Positions 32,382 through 41,239 of a stretch of 64,000 bases of DNA are shown here, in pieces. Source of the stretch: Streptomyces sp. H27-H5 (GTDB taxonomy: Bacteria > Actinomycetota > Actinomycetes > Streptomycetales > Streptomycetaceae). How positions within the stretch are numbered: position 1 is the first letter of the stretch; each line of letters starts with the position of its first letter. The notes beneath the pieces were generated by a model that was given only the letters and a program-made list of their open reading frames with translations, was not told where the DNA came from and made no database searches. The DNA lies in NCBI RefSeq assembly GCF_026627505.1, contig NZ_JAPNLK010000043.1, positions 1 through 64,000 of the forward strand, in the 5' to 3' direction. The translations under genes and the position numbers were made by a program.

Positions 32382-35192
32382 ATGCCCGCCAACGAAACCG
32401 GCCCTTCCGTCAAGAAGAAGGGACGACGCGCACGTCTGATCGTGCTCGTCATGGTCCTGGCGCTCTTGGCGGGCCTCGGCTACGGGGCTTACTGGAGCGT
32501 CGACAGCGTGCGCGCCTCCTTCCCCCAGACCACCGGCTCCCTGAAGGTCCCCGGCCTGACCGGGACCGTCGACGTCAAGCGTGACGAGCACGGGATCCCG
32601 CAGCTCTACGCCGACAGCGACGAGGACCTCTTCCGCGCCCAGGGATTCGTCCACGCGCAGGACCGCTTCTGGGAGATGGACGTCCGCCGTCACATGACGT
32701 CCGGGCGGCTCTCCGAGATGTTCGGCTCCGGCCAGGTCGAGACCGACGCCTTCCTGCGCACCCTCGGCTGGCGCCAGGTCGCGCAGGCCGAGTACGACAC
32801 CAAGCTCTCGCCGGAGACGAAGAAGTACCTCCAGGCCTACGCCGACGGTGTCAACGCGTACCTGAAGGGGAAGTCCGGCAAGAGCCTGTCCGTCGAGCAC
32901 GCCGCCCTCAAGCTCAGCGACGACTACGCGCCCGAGCAGTGGACCCCGGTCGACTCGGTGGCCTGGCTCAAGGCGATGGCCTGGGACCTGCGCGGCAACA
33001 TGCAGGACGAGATCGACCGCTCGCTGATGTCGGGCAAGCTCTCGCCGCAGCAGATCAACGACCTCTACCCGGCGTATCCCTTCGACCGGAACAAGCCGAT
33101 CGTCGACGGCGGCGCGGTCACGGGTGGCAAGTACGCCCCGCAGGGCCAGTCGGGCTCTGGCAATGGCGCCGGCAACGGCGTGGGCAACGGCTCGCAGGCC
33201 TCCGCGAACCCGGGCACCACCACCGGCCTCGCCGAGGACGCCACCGCCCAGGGCGCGAGCGTCGGCCTGCGCACCGGGCTGACCTCCCTCGCCAAGACCC
33301 TCGACCAGATCCCGGCCATCCTCGGCCCCAACGGCAGCGGCATCGGATCCAACTCCTGGGTCATCGCCGGCAAGTACACGACCACCGGCAAGCCGCTGCT
33401 GGCGAACGACCCCCACCTCTCCCCGCAGCTGCCCTCGGTCTGGTACCAGATGGGCCTGCACTGCCGCGCGGCCTCGCCCCGGTGCCAGTACGACGTCGCC
33501 GGCTACACCTTCTCGGGCATGCCCGGCGTGGTCATCGGCCACAACGCCGACATCGCCTGGGGCATGACCAACCTCGGGGCCGACGTCACCGACCTCTACC
33601 TGGAGCAGGTCAAGCCGGAGGGCTACCTCTACGGCGGCAAGGTCGTCCCCTTCGTCACCCGCGAGGAGACGATCAAGATCGCCGGCGGTGGCGAGAAGAA
33701 GATCACCGTCCGCACCACGAACAACGGGCCGCTGGTCTCCGATCGCAGCGACGACCTCGCCGGTGTCGGCACCCGCGCCCCGGTCGCGAGCTCCGCCCCC
33801 GACCGCGGCAACGGCTACGCCGTCGCCCTGCGCTGGACGGCGCTGGACCCGGGCAAGTCGATGGACGCGGTCTTCAAGATCAACCGGGCCAAGGACTTCA
33901 ACAGCTTCCGCGCGGCGGCGCGCGACTTCGAGGTCCCCTCGCAGAACCTGATCTACGCCGACAACAAGGGCCCCAACGGGAACATCGGCTACCAGGCACC
34001 CGGCCGCATCCCGATCCGCACCACGGGCGACGGTCGCATGCCGGCCCCCGGCTGGGACCCGAAGTACGCGTGGAAGAGCGGCAACGCGGGCTACATCCCG
34101 CAGGACGAGATGCCGTGGGACCTGAACCCGGCCCGCGGCTACATCGTCACCGCCAACCAGGCGGTCGTCGAGAGCGGCACCGGCGCGGGGAAGTACCCGC
34201 ACCTGCTGACCACCGACTGGGGATACGGCGCCCGCAGCCAGCGGATCAACGACCTCATCGAGGCGAAGACCAAGGACAACGGCAAGATCTCCACCGATGA
34301 CATGCGGACCATGCAGATGGACAACAGCAGCGAGATCGCCGCGCTGCTGACCCCGATGCTGGCCAAGATCCAGATCTCCGACCCGGACGTGCGCTCCGCG
34401 CAGAAGCTGCTGGACGGCTGGAACTACACCCAGGAGCCCGACTCGGCGGCGGCCGCGTACTTCAACGCGGTCTGGCGCAACATCCTCAAGCTGTCCTTCG
34501 GCGACAAGATGCCGAAGGAGCTGCGGGTCGAGGGCAGCTGCATGAACGTCCGGGCCGAGAGCACCGGCCCCGTCGACGACCTCGCCGAGACGGTCCGCGA
34601 GTGCGGTACGCGCGGCCCCGACTCGGCGCAGCCCGACGGCGGCGACCGCTGGTTCGAGGTGGTCCGGCGCCTGGTCAAGGACGAGAAGTCGGCCTGGTGG
34701 CAGGCACCCGCCGCGCGCAACAAGCCGGCCACCAAGACCCGCGACGAGCTGTTCGCGCGGGCCATGAAGGACGCCCGCTGGGAGCTGACCGCCAAGCTCG
34801 GCAAGGACCAGTCCACCTGGAGCTGGGGCCGCATGCACCAGCTGACGCTGAAGAACCAGACCATCGGCACGGAGGGCCCGGGCTACCTGCAGTGGCTGCT
34901 GAACCGGGGCCCCTGGAACCTGGGCGGCGGCGAGGCCACGGTCAACGCCACCGGCTGGAACGCCTCCAGCGGCTACGGGGTGACCTGGGTGCCGTCGATG
35001 CGGATGGTCGTGAACCTCAACGACCTGGACAAGTCCCGCTGGATCAACCTGACCGGTGCCTCGGGGCACGCGTACCACTCCCACTACACGGACCAGACGA
35101 CGCTGTGGGCCAAGGGCGAGCTGCTCGACTGGCCCTTCGGCAAGGCGGCCGTCGACAAGGCCACGGTCGACACGCTCACGCTGAAGCCGTAG
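32382..35192 (+). CDS. Penicillin acylase (Ntn-hydrolase) family protein
   Basis: A 936-residue exported amidohydrolase. A signal-anchor lies at residues 15-40 (LIVLVMVLALLAGLGYGAYW). DVKRDEHGIPQLYADSDEDLFRAQGFVHAQDRFWEMD is the family's alpha-chain start. Ser323 in GSNSWVIAG is the predicted N-terminal nucleophile released by autocleavage, giving alpha and beta subunits. LLANDPHL and the beta-chain WGMTNLGADVTDLY follow as expected. A Gly/Asn-rich linker lies just before the cleavage site. Substrates may be beta-lactams, acyl-homoserine lactones or other N-acyl compounds; sequence alone does not decide. Two TTGACG elements 11 bases apart (32231 and 32242) lie about 140 bases upstream as possible -35 boxes. 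Confidence 0.92.
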   Translation: MPANETGPSVKKKGRRARLIVLVMVLALLAGLGYGAYWSVDSVRASFPQTTGSLKVPGLTGTVDVKRDEHGIPQLYADSDEDLFRAQGFVHAQDRFWEMDVRRHMTSGRLSEMFGSGQVETDAFLRTLGWRQVAQAEYDTKLSPETKKYLQAYADGVNAYLKGKSGKSLSVEHAALKLSDDYAPEQWTPVDSVAWLKAMAWDLRGNMQDEIDRSLMSGKLSPQQINDLYPAYPFDRNKPIVDGGAVTGGKYAPQGQSGSGNGAGNGVGNGSQASANPGTTTGLAEDATAQGASVGLRTGLTSLAKTLDQIPAILGPNGSGIGSNSWVIAGKYTTTGKPLLANDPHLSPQLPSVWYQMGLHCRAASPRCQYDVAGYTFSGMPGVVIGHNADIAWGMTNLGADVTDLYLEQVKPEGYLYGGKVVPFVTREETIKIAGGGEKKITVRTTNNGPLVSDRSDDLAGVGTRAPVASSAPDRGNGYAVALRWTALDPGKSMDAVFKINRAKDFNSFRAAARDFEVPSQNLIYADNKGPNGNIGYQAPGRIPIRTTGDGRMPAPGWDPKYAWKSGNAGYIPQDEMPWDLNPARGYIVTANQAVVESGTGAGKYPHLLTTDWGYGARSQRINDLIEAKTKDNGKISTDDMRTMQMDNSSEIAALLTPMLAKIQISDPDVRSAQKLLDGWNYTQEPDSAAAAYFNAVWRNILKLSFGDKMPKELRVEGSCMNVRAESTGPVDDLAETVRECGTRGPDSAQPDGGDRWFEVVRRLVKDEKSAWWQAPAARNKPATKTRDELFARAMKDARWELTAKLGKDQSTWSWGRMHQLTLKNQTIGTEGPGYLQWLLNRGPWNLGGGEATVNATGWNASSGYGVTWVPSMRMVVNLNDLDKSRWINLTGASGHAYHSHYTDQTTLWAKGELLDWPFGKAAVDKATVDTLTLKP

Positions 35193-35213
35193 GCGACGGA
35201 TCGGGGCGAGGGC

Positions 35214-35846
35214 TCAGAAACGGATCACCCCCGACGGGGTGGCCACTGCCTGAACGGGGTGGTCGTGCGGTTCCTCCGGGACCCGCGCGACCACCTCTTC
35301 GTCGTGGAGGAGCACGACGAGCGCGGGACGCGCCCCGGCCCGCTCCAGCCGTTCCAGCACCCGGTCGTACGAGCCCCCTCCGCGCCCGAGCCGCATGCCG
35401 CGCCGGTCCACGGCCAGCCCCGGCAGCAGGACGGCGTCGGCCCCGGTGACCGCGTCCGGGCCGAGGGGTGGCCCGGCGGGCTCCAGCAGGCGCATCTTCC
35501 CGGGGTGCGCGGCCTCGGCGAGGCTGTCCGGGCCCTCGTACACGGCCCAGTCGAGGTCGTTGTCGGGGAGCAGCAGGGGCAGCAGGACCCGCTTGCCGGC
35601 GGCCCGGAGCGCGTCGAGCAGTTCCCGGGTGCCGGGTTCGCCGCCGACGGAGACGTACGCGGCGACCGTGCGGGCGTCGGCGAGTTCGGGCAGTTCGAGG
35701 GCGGTGCGGGAGAGCGCGAGGGCCGCCGCGCGACGGGCCTCGGGGGACAGGGAGCGGCGGGCGGCGAGGAGTTCACGACGCAGCGTGGCCTTTTCGGCCA
35801 CCGGGGCCGCCGGGTTTCGGGAGGGACGTGACGGCTTCTCTACCAC
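35214..35846 (-). CDS. 5-formyltetrahydrofolate cyclo-ligase
   Basis: A 210-residue enzyme that converts 5-formyl-THF to 5,10-methenyl-THF with ATP, recycling the folate storage form. K-LRRELLAARRSLS at the N-terminus binds ATP phosphate, and LLPGLAVDRRGMRLGRGGGSYDRVLERL near residue 145 is the diagnostic folate/ATP motif. HDEEVVARVPEEPHDHPVQAVATPSGVI ends the domain. It is convergent with the penicillin-acylase gene and divergent from galU. Confidence 0.93.
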   Translation of the reverse strand: MVEKPSRPSRNPAAPVAEKATLRRELLAARRSLSPEARRAAALALSRTALELPELADARTVAAYVSVGGEPGTRELLDALRAAGKRVLLPLLLPDNDLDWAVYEGPDSLAEAAHPGKMRLLEPAGPPLGPDAVTGADAVLLPGLAVDRRGMRLGRGGGSYDRVLERLERAGARPALVVLLHDEEVVARVPEEPHDHPVQAVATPSGVIRF

Positions 35847-35876
35847 GACTGACTCAACTATCCTTTCAAACCATCC

Positions 35877-35892
35877 GATAAGCGGTCTTATC
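35877..35892. promoter_or_regulatory. GATAAG-CGGT-CTTATC inverted repeat between divergent genes
   Basis: A perfect 6-base inverted repeat with a 4-base spacer, extendable with mismatches (CCGATAAG to CTTATCTGTCGG), in the 95-base gap between the cyclo-ligase gene and galU. It could be an operator or part of a promoter. Confidence 0.35.
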
Positions 35893-35941
35893 TGTCGGAA
35901 TCTGTCCTGGTGGTTCTGTACGACCCACTATCGTTCTGCCC

Positions 35942-36844
35942 ATGACTCAGTCGCACCCCGTGATCAAGAAGGCCGTCATCCCGGCCGCGGGCCTCGGCAC
36001 TCGGTTCCTTCCGGCGACCAAGGCGACCCCCAAGGAAATGCTTCCGGTCGTCGACAAGCCGGCGATCCAGTACGTCGTCGAGGAGGCCGTCTCCGCCGGC
36101 CTGGACGACGTACTCATGATCACAGGACGCAACAAGCGCGCCCTCGAAGACCATTTCGACCGGAACTACGAGCTGGAATCGGCCCTCATCGCCAAGGGTG
36201 ACGACGACCGTCTCAAGAAGGTCCAGGAGTCCAGCGACCTCGCGACCATGCACTACGTGCGCCAGGGCGACCCGCGCGGACTCGGGCACGCCGTGCTCTG
36301 CGCCGAGCCGCACGTGGGCCGCGAGCCCTTCGCCGTCCTGCTCGGCGACGACCTCATCGACCCCCGCGACCCGCTGCTGCGCCGCATGGTCGACATCCAC
36401 GCCGAGACCGGCGGCACCGTCGTCGCCCTCATGGAGGTCGATCCCGCCAGCGTCCACCTCTACGGCTGCGCCGCCGTCGCGCCGACCGACGACCCCGACG
36501 TCGTCCGGGTGACCGGACTCGTGGAGAAGCCGGACGCGGCGGACGCACCCAGCAATTACGCGGTCATCGGACGCTATGTCCTCAACCCGGCGATCTTCGG
36601 CATACTGCGGGAGACCGAGCCGGGCCGCGGCGGGGAGATCCAGCTCACCGACGCCCTGCAGAAGCTGGCCGCCGACGAGAGCGTGGGCGGCCCGGTGCAC
36701 GGCGTGGTCTTCCGCGGCCGCCGCTACGACACCGGGGACCGCGGGGACTACCTGCGGGCCATCGTCCGTCTCGCGTGCGAGCGTGAGGACCTGGGCCCGG
36801 AGTTCCGCACCTGGCTTCACCGTTACGTCACGGAGGAGATGTAG
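35942..36844 (+). CDS. galU: UTP-glucose-1-phosphate uridylyltransferase
   Basis: A 300-residue nucleotidyltransferase that makes UDP-glucose from UTP and glucose-1-phosphate, feeding cell-wall glycans, trehalose and exopolysaccharide (such as the locus at 366-16058). PAAGLGTRFLPATKATPKEMLPVVDKPAIQ (residues 12-42) is the nucleotide-binding signature, with VVEEAVSAGLDDVLMITGRNK next and LVEKPDAADAPSNYAVIGRYV later. Full length with normal start. The ribosome site of the next gene lies within the last codons of galU. Confidence 0.95.
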   Translation: MTQSHPVIKKAVIPAAGLGTRFLPATKATPKEMLPVVDKPAIQYVVEEAVSAGLDDVLMITGRNKRALEDHFDRNYELESALIAKGDDDRLKKVQESSDLATMHYVRQGDPRGLGHAVLCAEPHVGREPFAVLLGDDLIDPRDPLLRRMVDIHAETGGTVVALMEVDPASVHLYGCAAVAPTDDPDVVRVTGLVEKPDAADAPSNYAVIGRYVLNPAIFGILRETEPGRGGEIQLTDALQKLAADESVGGPVHGVVFRGRRYDTGDRGDYLRAIVRLACEREDLGPEFRTWLHRYVTEEM

Positions 36845-36848
36845 CACC

Positions 36849-38189
36849 TTGACCAGTTCCGCACCGCAGGGCACCGATCACGACCGTCTGTGGTCGGTGG
36901 ACGAGCACCTCGCGGACATCCTCGCCGCCGTCCGGCCGCTGGAGCCCATCGAACTCCAACTGCTCGACGCCCAGGGCTGTGTCCTGGTCGAGGACGTCAC
37001 CGTGCCCGTCGCCCTCCCGCCCTTCGACAACAGCTCGATGGACGGCTACGCCGTCCGCACGGCCGACGTCCAGGGCGCGAGCGAGGAGTTCCCCGCGGTG
37101 CTGACGGTCATCGGGGACGTCGCCGCGGGCAGCGGTGAGCTGCCCACGGTCGGCCCCGGACAGGCCGCCCGCATCATGACCGGCGCCCCGTTGCCGCCCG
37201 GCGCGGAAGCCGTCGTACCGGTCGAGTGGACCGACGGCGGGACCGGCGGGGGCGCCGCGGTCGGCATGACCCCGGCCAGCTCCGCGCCCGAGGGCGCGGG
37301 CGGCGAGGTACGGGTGCACCGCGCCGCCGAGGCCCGGGCGCACGTCCGCTCGCGCGGCAGCGACGTACAGGCCGGGGACCTCGCCCTGGCCGCCGGCACG
37401 GTGCTCGGCCCGCCGCAGATCGCCCTGCTGGCCGCCATCGGACGGGGCACGGTGCGGGTCCGGCCGCGGCCCCGCGTGGTCGTCCTGTCCACCGGCAGCG
37501 AGCTGGTCCAGCCGGGCGAACCGCTGACCGCGGGCACCATCTACGACTCCAACAGCTTCGCGCTGGCCGCCGCCGCGCGGGACGCCGGGGCCATCGCCTA
37601 CCGGGTCGGCGCGGTCGCCGACGACGCGGACACCCTGCGCTCCACCATCGAGGACCAGCTGGTCCGGGCCGACCTGCTGGTCACCACCGGCGGCGTCAGC
37701 GTCGGCGCGTACGACGTGGTCAAGGAGGCCCTGACCGCCGTGGCCGCCGGCGAGGACGACGTGGACGGCGGCGGCATCGACTTCCGCAAGCTCGCCATGC
37801 AGCCCGGCAAGCCCCAGGGCTTCGGCACCATCGGCCCCGACCACACCCCGCTGCTGGCCCTGCCCGGCAACCCGGTCTCCTCCTACGTCTCCTTCGAGCT
37901 GTTCGTGCGCCCCGCCATCCGCACCCTGATGGGCCTGCCCGAGTCCGCCGTCAGCCGTCCGGTGGTACGGGCCGCGCTGAAGGCCGACAAGGCCATCGGC
38001 TCCCCGGCCGGCCGCAGGCAGTTCCTGCGCGGCACGTACGACCCGCAGAGCGCGACGGTCAGCCCGGTCGGCGGATCGGGGTCGCACCTGATCGCCGCGC
38101 TGGCGCACGCCGACTCGCTGATCGTCGTACCGGAGGACGTCACCTCGGTGGAGCCGGGGGCCGAGCTGGAAGTGGTCCTGCTCGGCTGA
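36849..38189 (+). CDS. moeA: Molybdopterin molybdenumtransferase MoeA (Glp-type)
   Basis: A 446-residue protein that inserts molybdate into adenylylated molybdopterin; the corynebacterial homologue Glp also binds FtsZ and a membrane receptor. The TTG at 36849 is used: GAGGAGA in the end of galU lies 9 bases upstream and the frame then gives the expected N-terminus (DRLWSVDEHLADILAAV). PPFDNSSMDGYAVR (near residue 60) and TTGGVSVGAYDVVKEAL are MoeA hallmarks; LPGNPVSSYVSFELFVRP carries the C-terminal motif. A 15-residue Gly/Ala insertion (about 130-145) is unusual. It sits between galU and moaC and near sepX, which suggests a role in cell division too. Confidence 0.92.
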   Translation: MTSSAPQGTDHDRLWSVDEHLADILAAVRPLEPIELQLLDAQGCVLVEDVTVPVALPPFDNSSMDGYAVRTADVQGASEEFPAVLTVIGDVAAGSGELPTVGPGQAARIMTGAPLPPGAEAVVPVEWTDGGTGGGAAVGMTPASSAPEGAGGEVRVHRAAEARAHVRSRGSDVQAGDLALAAGTVLGPPQIALLAAIGRGTVRVRPRPRVVVLSTGSELVQPGEPLTAGTIYDSNSFALAAAARDAGAIAYRVGAVADDADTLRSTIEDQLVRADLLVTTGGVSVGAYDVVKEALTAVAAGEDDVDGGGIDFRKLAMQPGKPQGFGTIGPDHTPLLALPGNPVSSYVSFELFVRPAIRTLMGLPESAVSRPVVRAALKADKAIGSPAGRRQFLRGTYDPQSATVSPVGGSGSHLIAALAHADSLIVVPEDVTSVEPGAELEVVLLG

Positions 38190-38262
38190 GGTGCCGCAGG
38201 TGCGGGTAGCGTGTTGCACCACACAGGCCCTTGCGGGGCCCGGAGCGGGAGCGGCACCAGAT

Positions 38263-38742
38263 ATGAGCACGCAGAGCAGGCTGACGCACATCGACGAGGC
38301 CGGCGCGGCCCGGATGGTGGACGTATCGGCGAAGGACGTCACCACCCGGACGGCGCGAGCCAGCGGGCGGGTCCTCGTCTCCCCCCGGGTCGTCGAACTG
38401 CTGCGGGGCGAGGGCGTGCCGAAGGGCGACGCCCTCGCCACCGCGCGGATCGCCGGGATCATGGGGGCGAAGAAGACCCCCGACCTGATCCCGCTCTGCC
38501 ACCCGCTGGCCGTCTCGGGGGTGAAGGTGGACCTGAGGGTCGCCGACGACGCCGTCGAGATCCTCGCCACCGTGAAGACCACGGACCGCACGGGCGTCGA
38601 GATGGAGGCGCTGACCGCGGTCGCGGTCGCCGGACTCACCGTGATCGACATGGTCAAGGCCGTCGACAAGGGCGCCGTCATCACGGACGTCCGGGTGGAG
38701 GAGAAGACCGGCGGCAAGTCGGGCGACTGGACCCGCGCGTGA
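38263..38742 (+). CDS. moaC: Cyclic pyranopterin monophosphate synthase MoaC
   Basis: A 159-residue enzyme acting after MoaA in molybdenum-cofactor synthesis. LTHIDEAGAARMVDVS starts the domain, GIMGAKKTPDLIPLCHPL (residues 65-83) is the active-site signature, and GVEMEALTAVAVAGLTVIDMVKAVDKG closes it. ATG 38263 is chosen over an upstream in-frame start at 38191. The stop overlaps the GTG of the next gene (GTGA), giving translational coupling. Family length is normal. Confidence 0.95.
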   Translation: MSTQSRLTHIDEAGAARMVDVSAKDVTTRTARASGRVLVSPRVVELLRGEGVPKGDALATARIAGIMGAKKTPDLIPLCHPLAVSGVKVDLRVADDAVEILATVKTTDRTGVEMEALTAVAVAGLTVIDMVKAVDKGAVITDVRVEEKTGGKSGDWTRA

Positions 38743-39338
38743 ACGCCCCGCGCGGCGGCGAGGTCCACAGCCACCTGAGCCACGTACCGCCGGTGGCGGG
38801 CGAGGCCTGGGCGGCACGGCCCGACGCCCCCGAGGCACCGCCCGTGACGCGCGCGCTCGTGATCACCGCCTCCAACCGCGCCTCACAGGGCGTGTACGCC
38901 GACAAGGGCGGCCCGCTGCTGGCCGAGGCGCTGGGCGCGCTCGGCTTCGCCGTGGACGGCCCGCGGGTCGTCCCGGACGGGGACCCCGTCGAGCAGGCGC
39001 TGCGCGAGGGCGTGGCCGCCGGGTACGACGTCATCCTGACCACCGGCGGCACCGGCATCTCGCCGACCGACCGGACCCCCGACGCCACCGCGAAGGTCCT
39101 CGACTACGAGATCCCCGGGATCCCGCAGGCCATCCGTGCGCAGGGCCTGGCGAAGGTGCCGACCGCGGCGCTGTCCCGGGGGGTGGCGGGGGTCGCCGGC
39201 CGCACGCTGATCGTGAACCTGCCCGGCTCCACCGGCGGGGTCCGCGACGGACTCGCGGTGCTGTCCCGGATCCTGCCGCACGCCGTGGACCAGATCCGGG
39301 GTGGCGACCACCCGAGACCGTCGGGGAGCGCGAGCTGA
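38739..39338 (+). CDS. MoaB/Mog-family molybdopterin adenylyltransferase
   Basis: A 199-residue protein that adenylylates molybdopterin before metal insertion by MoeA. The domain starts near residue 36 (TRALVITASNRASQGVYADKGG), and VILTTGGTGISPTDRTPDAT (residues 98-117) is the molybdopterin-binding signature. The first 35 residues are a His/Pro/Ala-rich extension not typical of E. coli Mog. GTG 38739 overlaps the moaC stop. The 3' end abuts a GNAT gene. Together with moaC and moeA it forms three of the late cofactor-synthesis steps. Confidence 0.92.
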   Translation: MNAPRGGEVHSHLSHVPPVAGEAWAARPDAPEAPPVTRALVITASNRASQGVYADKGGPLLAEALGALGFAVDGPRVVPDGDPVEQALREGVAAGYDVILTTGGTGISPTDRTPDATAKVLDYEIPGIPQAIRAQGLAKVPTAALSRGVAGVAGRTLIVNLPGSTGGVRDGLAVLSRILPHAVDQIRGGDHPRPSGSAS

Positions 39339-39355
39339 ACGGCCCGTCCTGGCCC

Positions 39356-39967
39356 GTGGTGCTGACGGACGGTGACGTCACGCTGCGGCCGATAAAGCTG
39401 CGGGACCAGCGCGCCTGGCGCGAGGTCAACCGCCGCAACCGCGAGTGGTTGCGGCCGTGGGAGGCCACGATCCCGCCGCCCGCGCCGTGGGGACCGGTGA
39501 TCCACCGGCCGACGTACCGTCAAATGGTGCGCCACCTGCGGGCGGAGGCGAACGCGGGGCGGATGCTGCCGTTCGTCATCGAGTACCAGGGGCGTCTCGT
39601 CGGCCAGTTGACGGTCGCCGGGATCACCTGGGGTTCCATGTGTGCGGGCCACGTCGGCTACTGGGTGGACCGCGACGTGGCGGGGCGCGGGGTGATGCCG
39701 ACGGCCGTCGCGCTCGCCGTGGACCACTGCTTCGCGAAGGTCGGGCTGCACCGCATCGAGGTGTGCATCAGGCCGGAGAACGGGCCCAGTCGACGGGTCG
39801 TCGAGAAGCTCGGGTTCCGGGAGGAGGGCGTGCGACCGCGCTACCTCCACATCGACGGGGCGTGGCGGGACCACCTGGTCTTCGCGCTCACGGTGGAGGA
39901 GCTTCCCGAGGGACTGCTGAGCCGCTGGCACCGGGCGGCCGGACACCGCGGAGCCCCGCCGAAATAG
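39356..39967 (+). CDS. GNAT N-acetyltransferase, RimJ-like
   Basis: A 203-residue acetyltransferase of the RimJ/RimL group that modifies protein N-termini or small amines. VTLRPIKLRDQRAWREVNRRNREWLRPWEATIP is the expected N-terminal segment, and GYWVDRDVAGRGVMPTAVALAVDHCF contains the acetyl-CoA-binding Q/RxxGxG/A-like loop. GTG 39356 is the first conventional start, but no ribosome site precedes it. An in-frame CTG at 39335 overlaps the stop of the upstream gene and has GGGGAG 7 bases upstream, so translation may begin there. It is conserved next to sepX as far as I recall; substrate unknown. Confidence 0.88.
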   Translation: MVLTDGDVTLRPIKLRDQRAWREVNRRNREWLRPWEATIPPPAPWGPVIHRPTYRQMVRHLRAEANAGRMLPFVIEYQGRLVGQLTVAGITWGSMCAGHVGYWVDRDVAGRGVMPTAVALAVDHCFAKVGLHRIEVCIRPENGPSRRVVEKLGFREEGVRPRYLHIDGAWRDHLVFALTVEELPEGLLSRWHRAAGHRGAPPK

Positions 39968-40117
39968 CGGAATCGCAAACGCGTTCGAATTCATGGCCGA
40001 TTCGCCCATAACCTGATCCGAAGAATCACAAAAAAAGTCCGTGATATCAGCGAGATCGTGCGACACACCGGCTCAATTGGCTGATCCGCTCGCCCGCGCC
40101 CCTCTACGGTGTGTGGT

Positions 40118-41161
40118 GTGAGCAGCAGCGGCCTCATCTACGCAGTCATTGTGGGGGCCTGGGCCGCCTACTTGGTGCCCATGTGGCTCCGGAGGCAGGA
40201 CGAGCTGAACGAAGCCCGTCCGACGGAACGCTTCTCCACTGCCATCCGGCTGCTTTCCGGCCGGGCGGGAATGGAGCGCCGTTACGCCAAGGGGCTGCGC
40301 GAGCGCGGTGCCGAAGAGGTGGAACCCCAGCCCCACGCGGACCCGGACGCGGCGACGGAGACGGTGCATTCCGTCGACGCCGACGCCCGGGTCCTCGACG
40401 TGCCTCCGACCAGGGCGGAGCCCAGGTCGGCCGGTGCCGAACGGGCGGAGCGGGCCCGGCGGGAACAGCGCCTCCAGGTGCTGGCGCGCCGCAGGCGCAC
40501 CACCGCGCTCCTCTTCCTGATCTTCACCCTCGGGGCGATCGTCGCCGCGGTCGGCGGACTGCGCTACCTGTGGGCGCCCGCCCTCCCGGCCCTGCTGCTG
40601 AGCACCTACATCGTGCACCTGCGGGTCCAGGAGCGGCGGCGCTACGAGTTCACGATGGACCGGCGGCGCGCGGAGGCCGCCGCCCGCCGGCTCCGCGAGA
40701 ACCGCCCGCACCGCCGCGAGGCGGAGTCCGCCGCCGGCGCCGAACCGGACCCCTCTCCACCGGTCTCCCCGCAGGAGGCCGGCCGGCGCGCGCTGGTCGA
40801 ACAGACCGACCACGCCGAGTGGGTGGACCAGCAGCGCGAGCGCGAACGCGGCCCCGCCCGAGGTGACAGCTGGGAGCCCGTCCCCGTGCCGCTCCCGACG
40901 TACGTGACGGCCCCCGTGGCCCCGCGTGCCACCGGACCGGCCTCCCCGGACGGCTGGAGCGCCACCCGTTCCAGCACGGCCGAGCCGACGGAACCCCGAC
41001 TGCGCGCCCAGCCGGCCGTCCCGGCGCCGGCCTCCGAGCCGGAGCCGAAGTCGGAGCCCAAGATCCCCGTCACCCCGCGCCCGCGCGGCCGGGACCGGGG
41101 CCGCACCCCGCTCTTCGACCAGTACGAGGGCGAGGACCGGCCGCGTGCCGCGAACGAGTGA
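40118..41161 (+). CDS. sepX: Divisome membrane protein SepX / Glp receptor GlpR
   Basis: A 347-residue actinobacterial membrane protein. Published work on Streptomyces SepX places it in septation and polar growth, and its corynebacterial relative GlpR binds the MoeA-like protein Glp. TM1 is at residues 4-24 (SGLIYAVIVGAWAAYLVPMW), followed by LRRQDELNEARPTERFSTAI, the conserved block. A second membrane region of one or two helices lies at about 131-170, and the rest is a charged, Pro-rich, disordered cytoplasmic tail. GTG 40118 gives the expected start; no ribosome site precedes it, so the mRNA may be leaderless. moeA four genes upstream fits the Glp-GlpR pairing. Confidence 0.85.
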   Translation: MSSSGLIYAVIVGAWAAYLVPMWLRRQDELNEARPTERFSTAIRLLSGRAGMERRYAKGLRERGAEEVEPQPHADPDAATETVHSVDADARVLDVPPTRAEPRSAGAERAERARREQRLQVLARRRRTTALLFLIFTLGAIVAAVGGLRYLWAPALPALLLSTYIVHLRVQERRRYEFTMDRRRAEAAARRLRENRPHRREAESAAGAEPDPSPPVSPQEAGRRALVEQTDHAEWVDQQRERERGPARGDSWEPVPVPLPTYVTAPVAPRATGPASPDGWSATRSSTAEPTEPRLRAQPAVPAPASEPEPKSEPKIPVTPRPRGRDRGRTPLFDQYEGEDRPRAANE

Positions 41162-41196
41162 TCGGTGACCTGCGCGGACACCTCGGGGAACCGGTT

Positions 41197-41225
41197 TTGG
41201 AGCACCCGCGCGGGGATGCTAATGT
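41197..41225 (+). promoter_or_regulatory. Promoter of tRNA-Ala
   Basis: TTGGAG (41197-41202) and TAATGT (41220-41225) are spaced by exactly 17 bases and lie about 15 bases before the tRNA, fitting a primary-sigma promoter with transcription starting near 41232. Confidence 0.65.
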
Positions 41226-41239
41226 TTCACACGTCGCAA

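Noticed and set aside
32370..35084. 904-codon minus-strand frame opposite the penicillin-acylase gene
   Set aside because: The plus-strand product has signal anchor and Ntn nucleophile; the antisense product has no recognisable domain.
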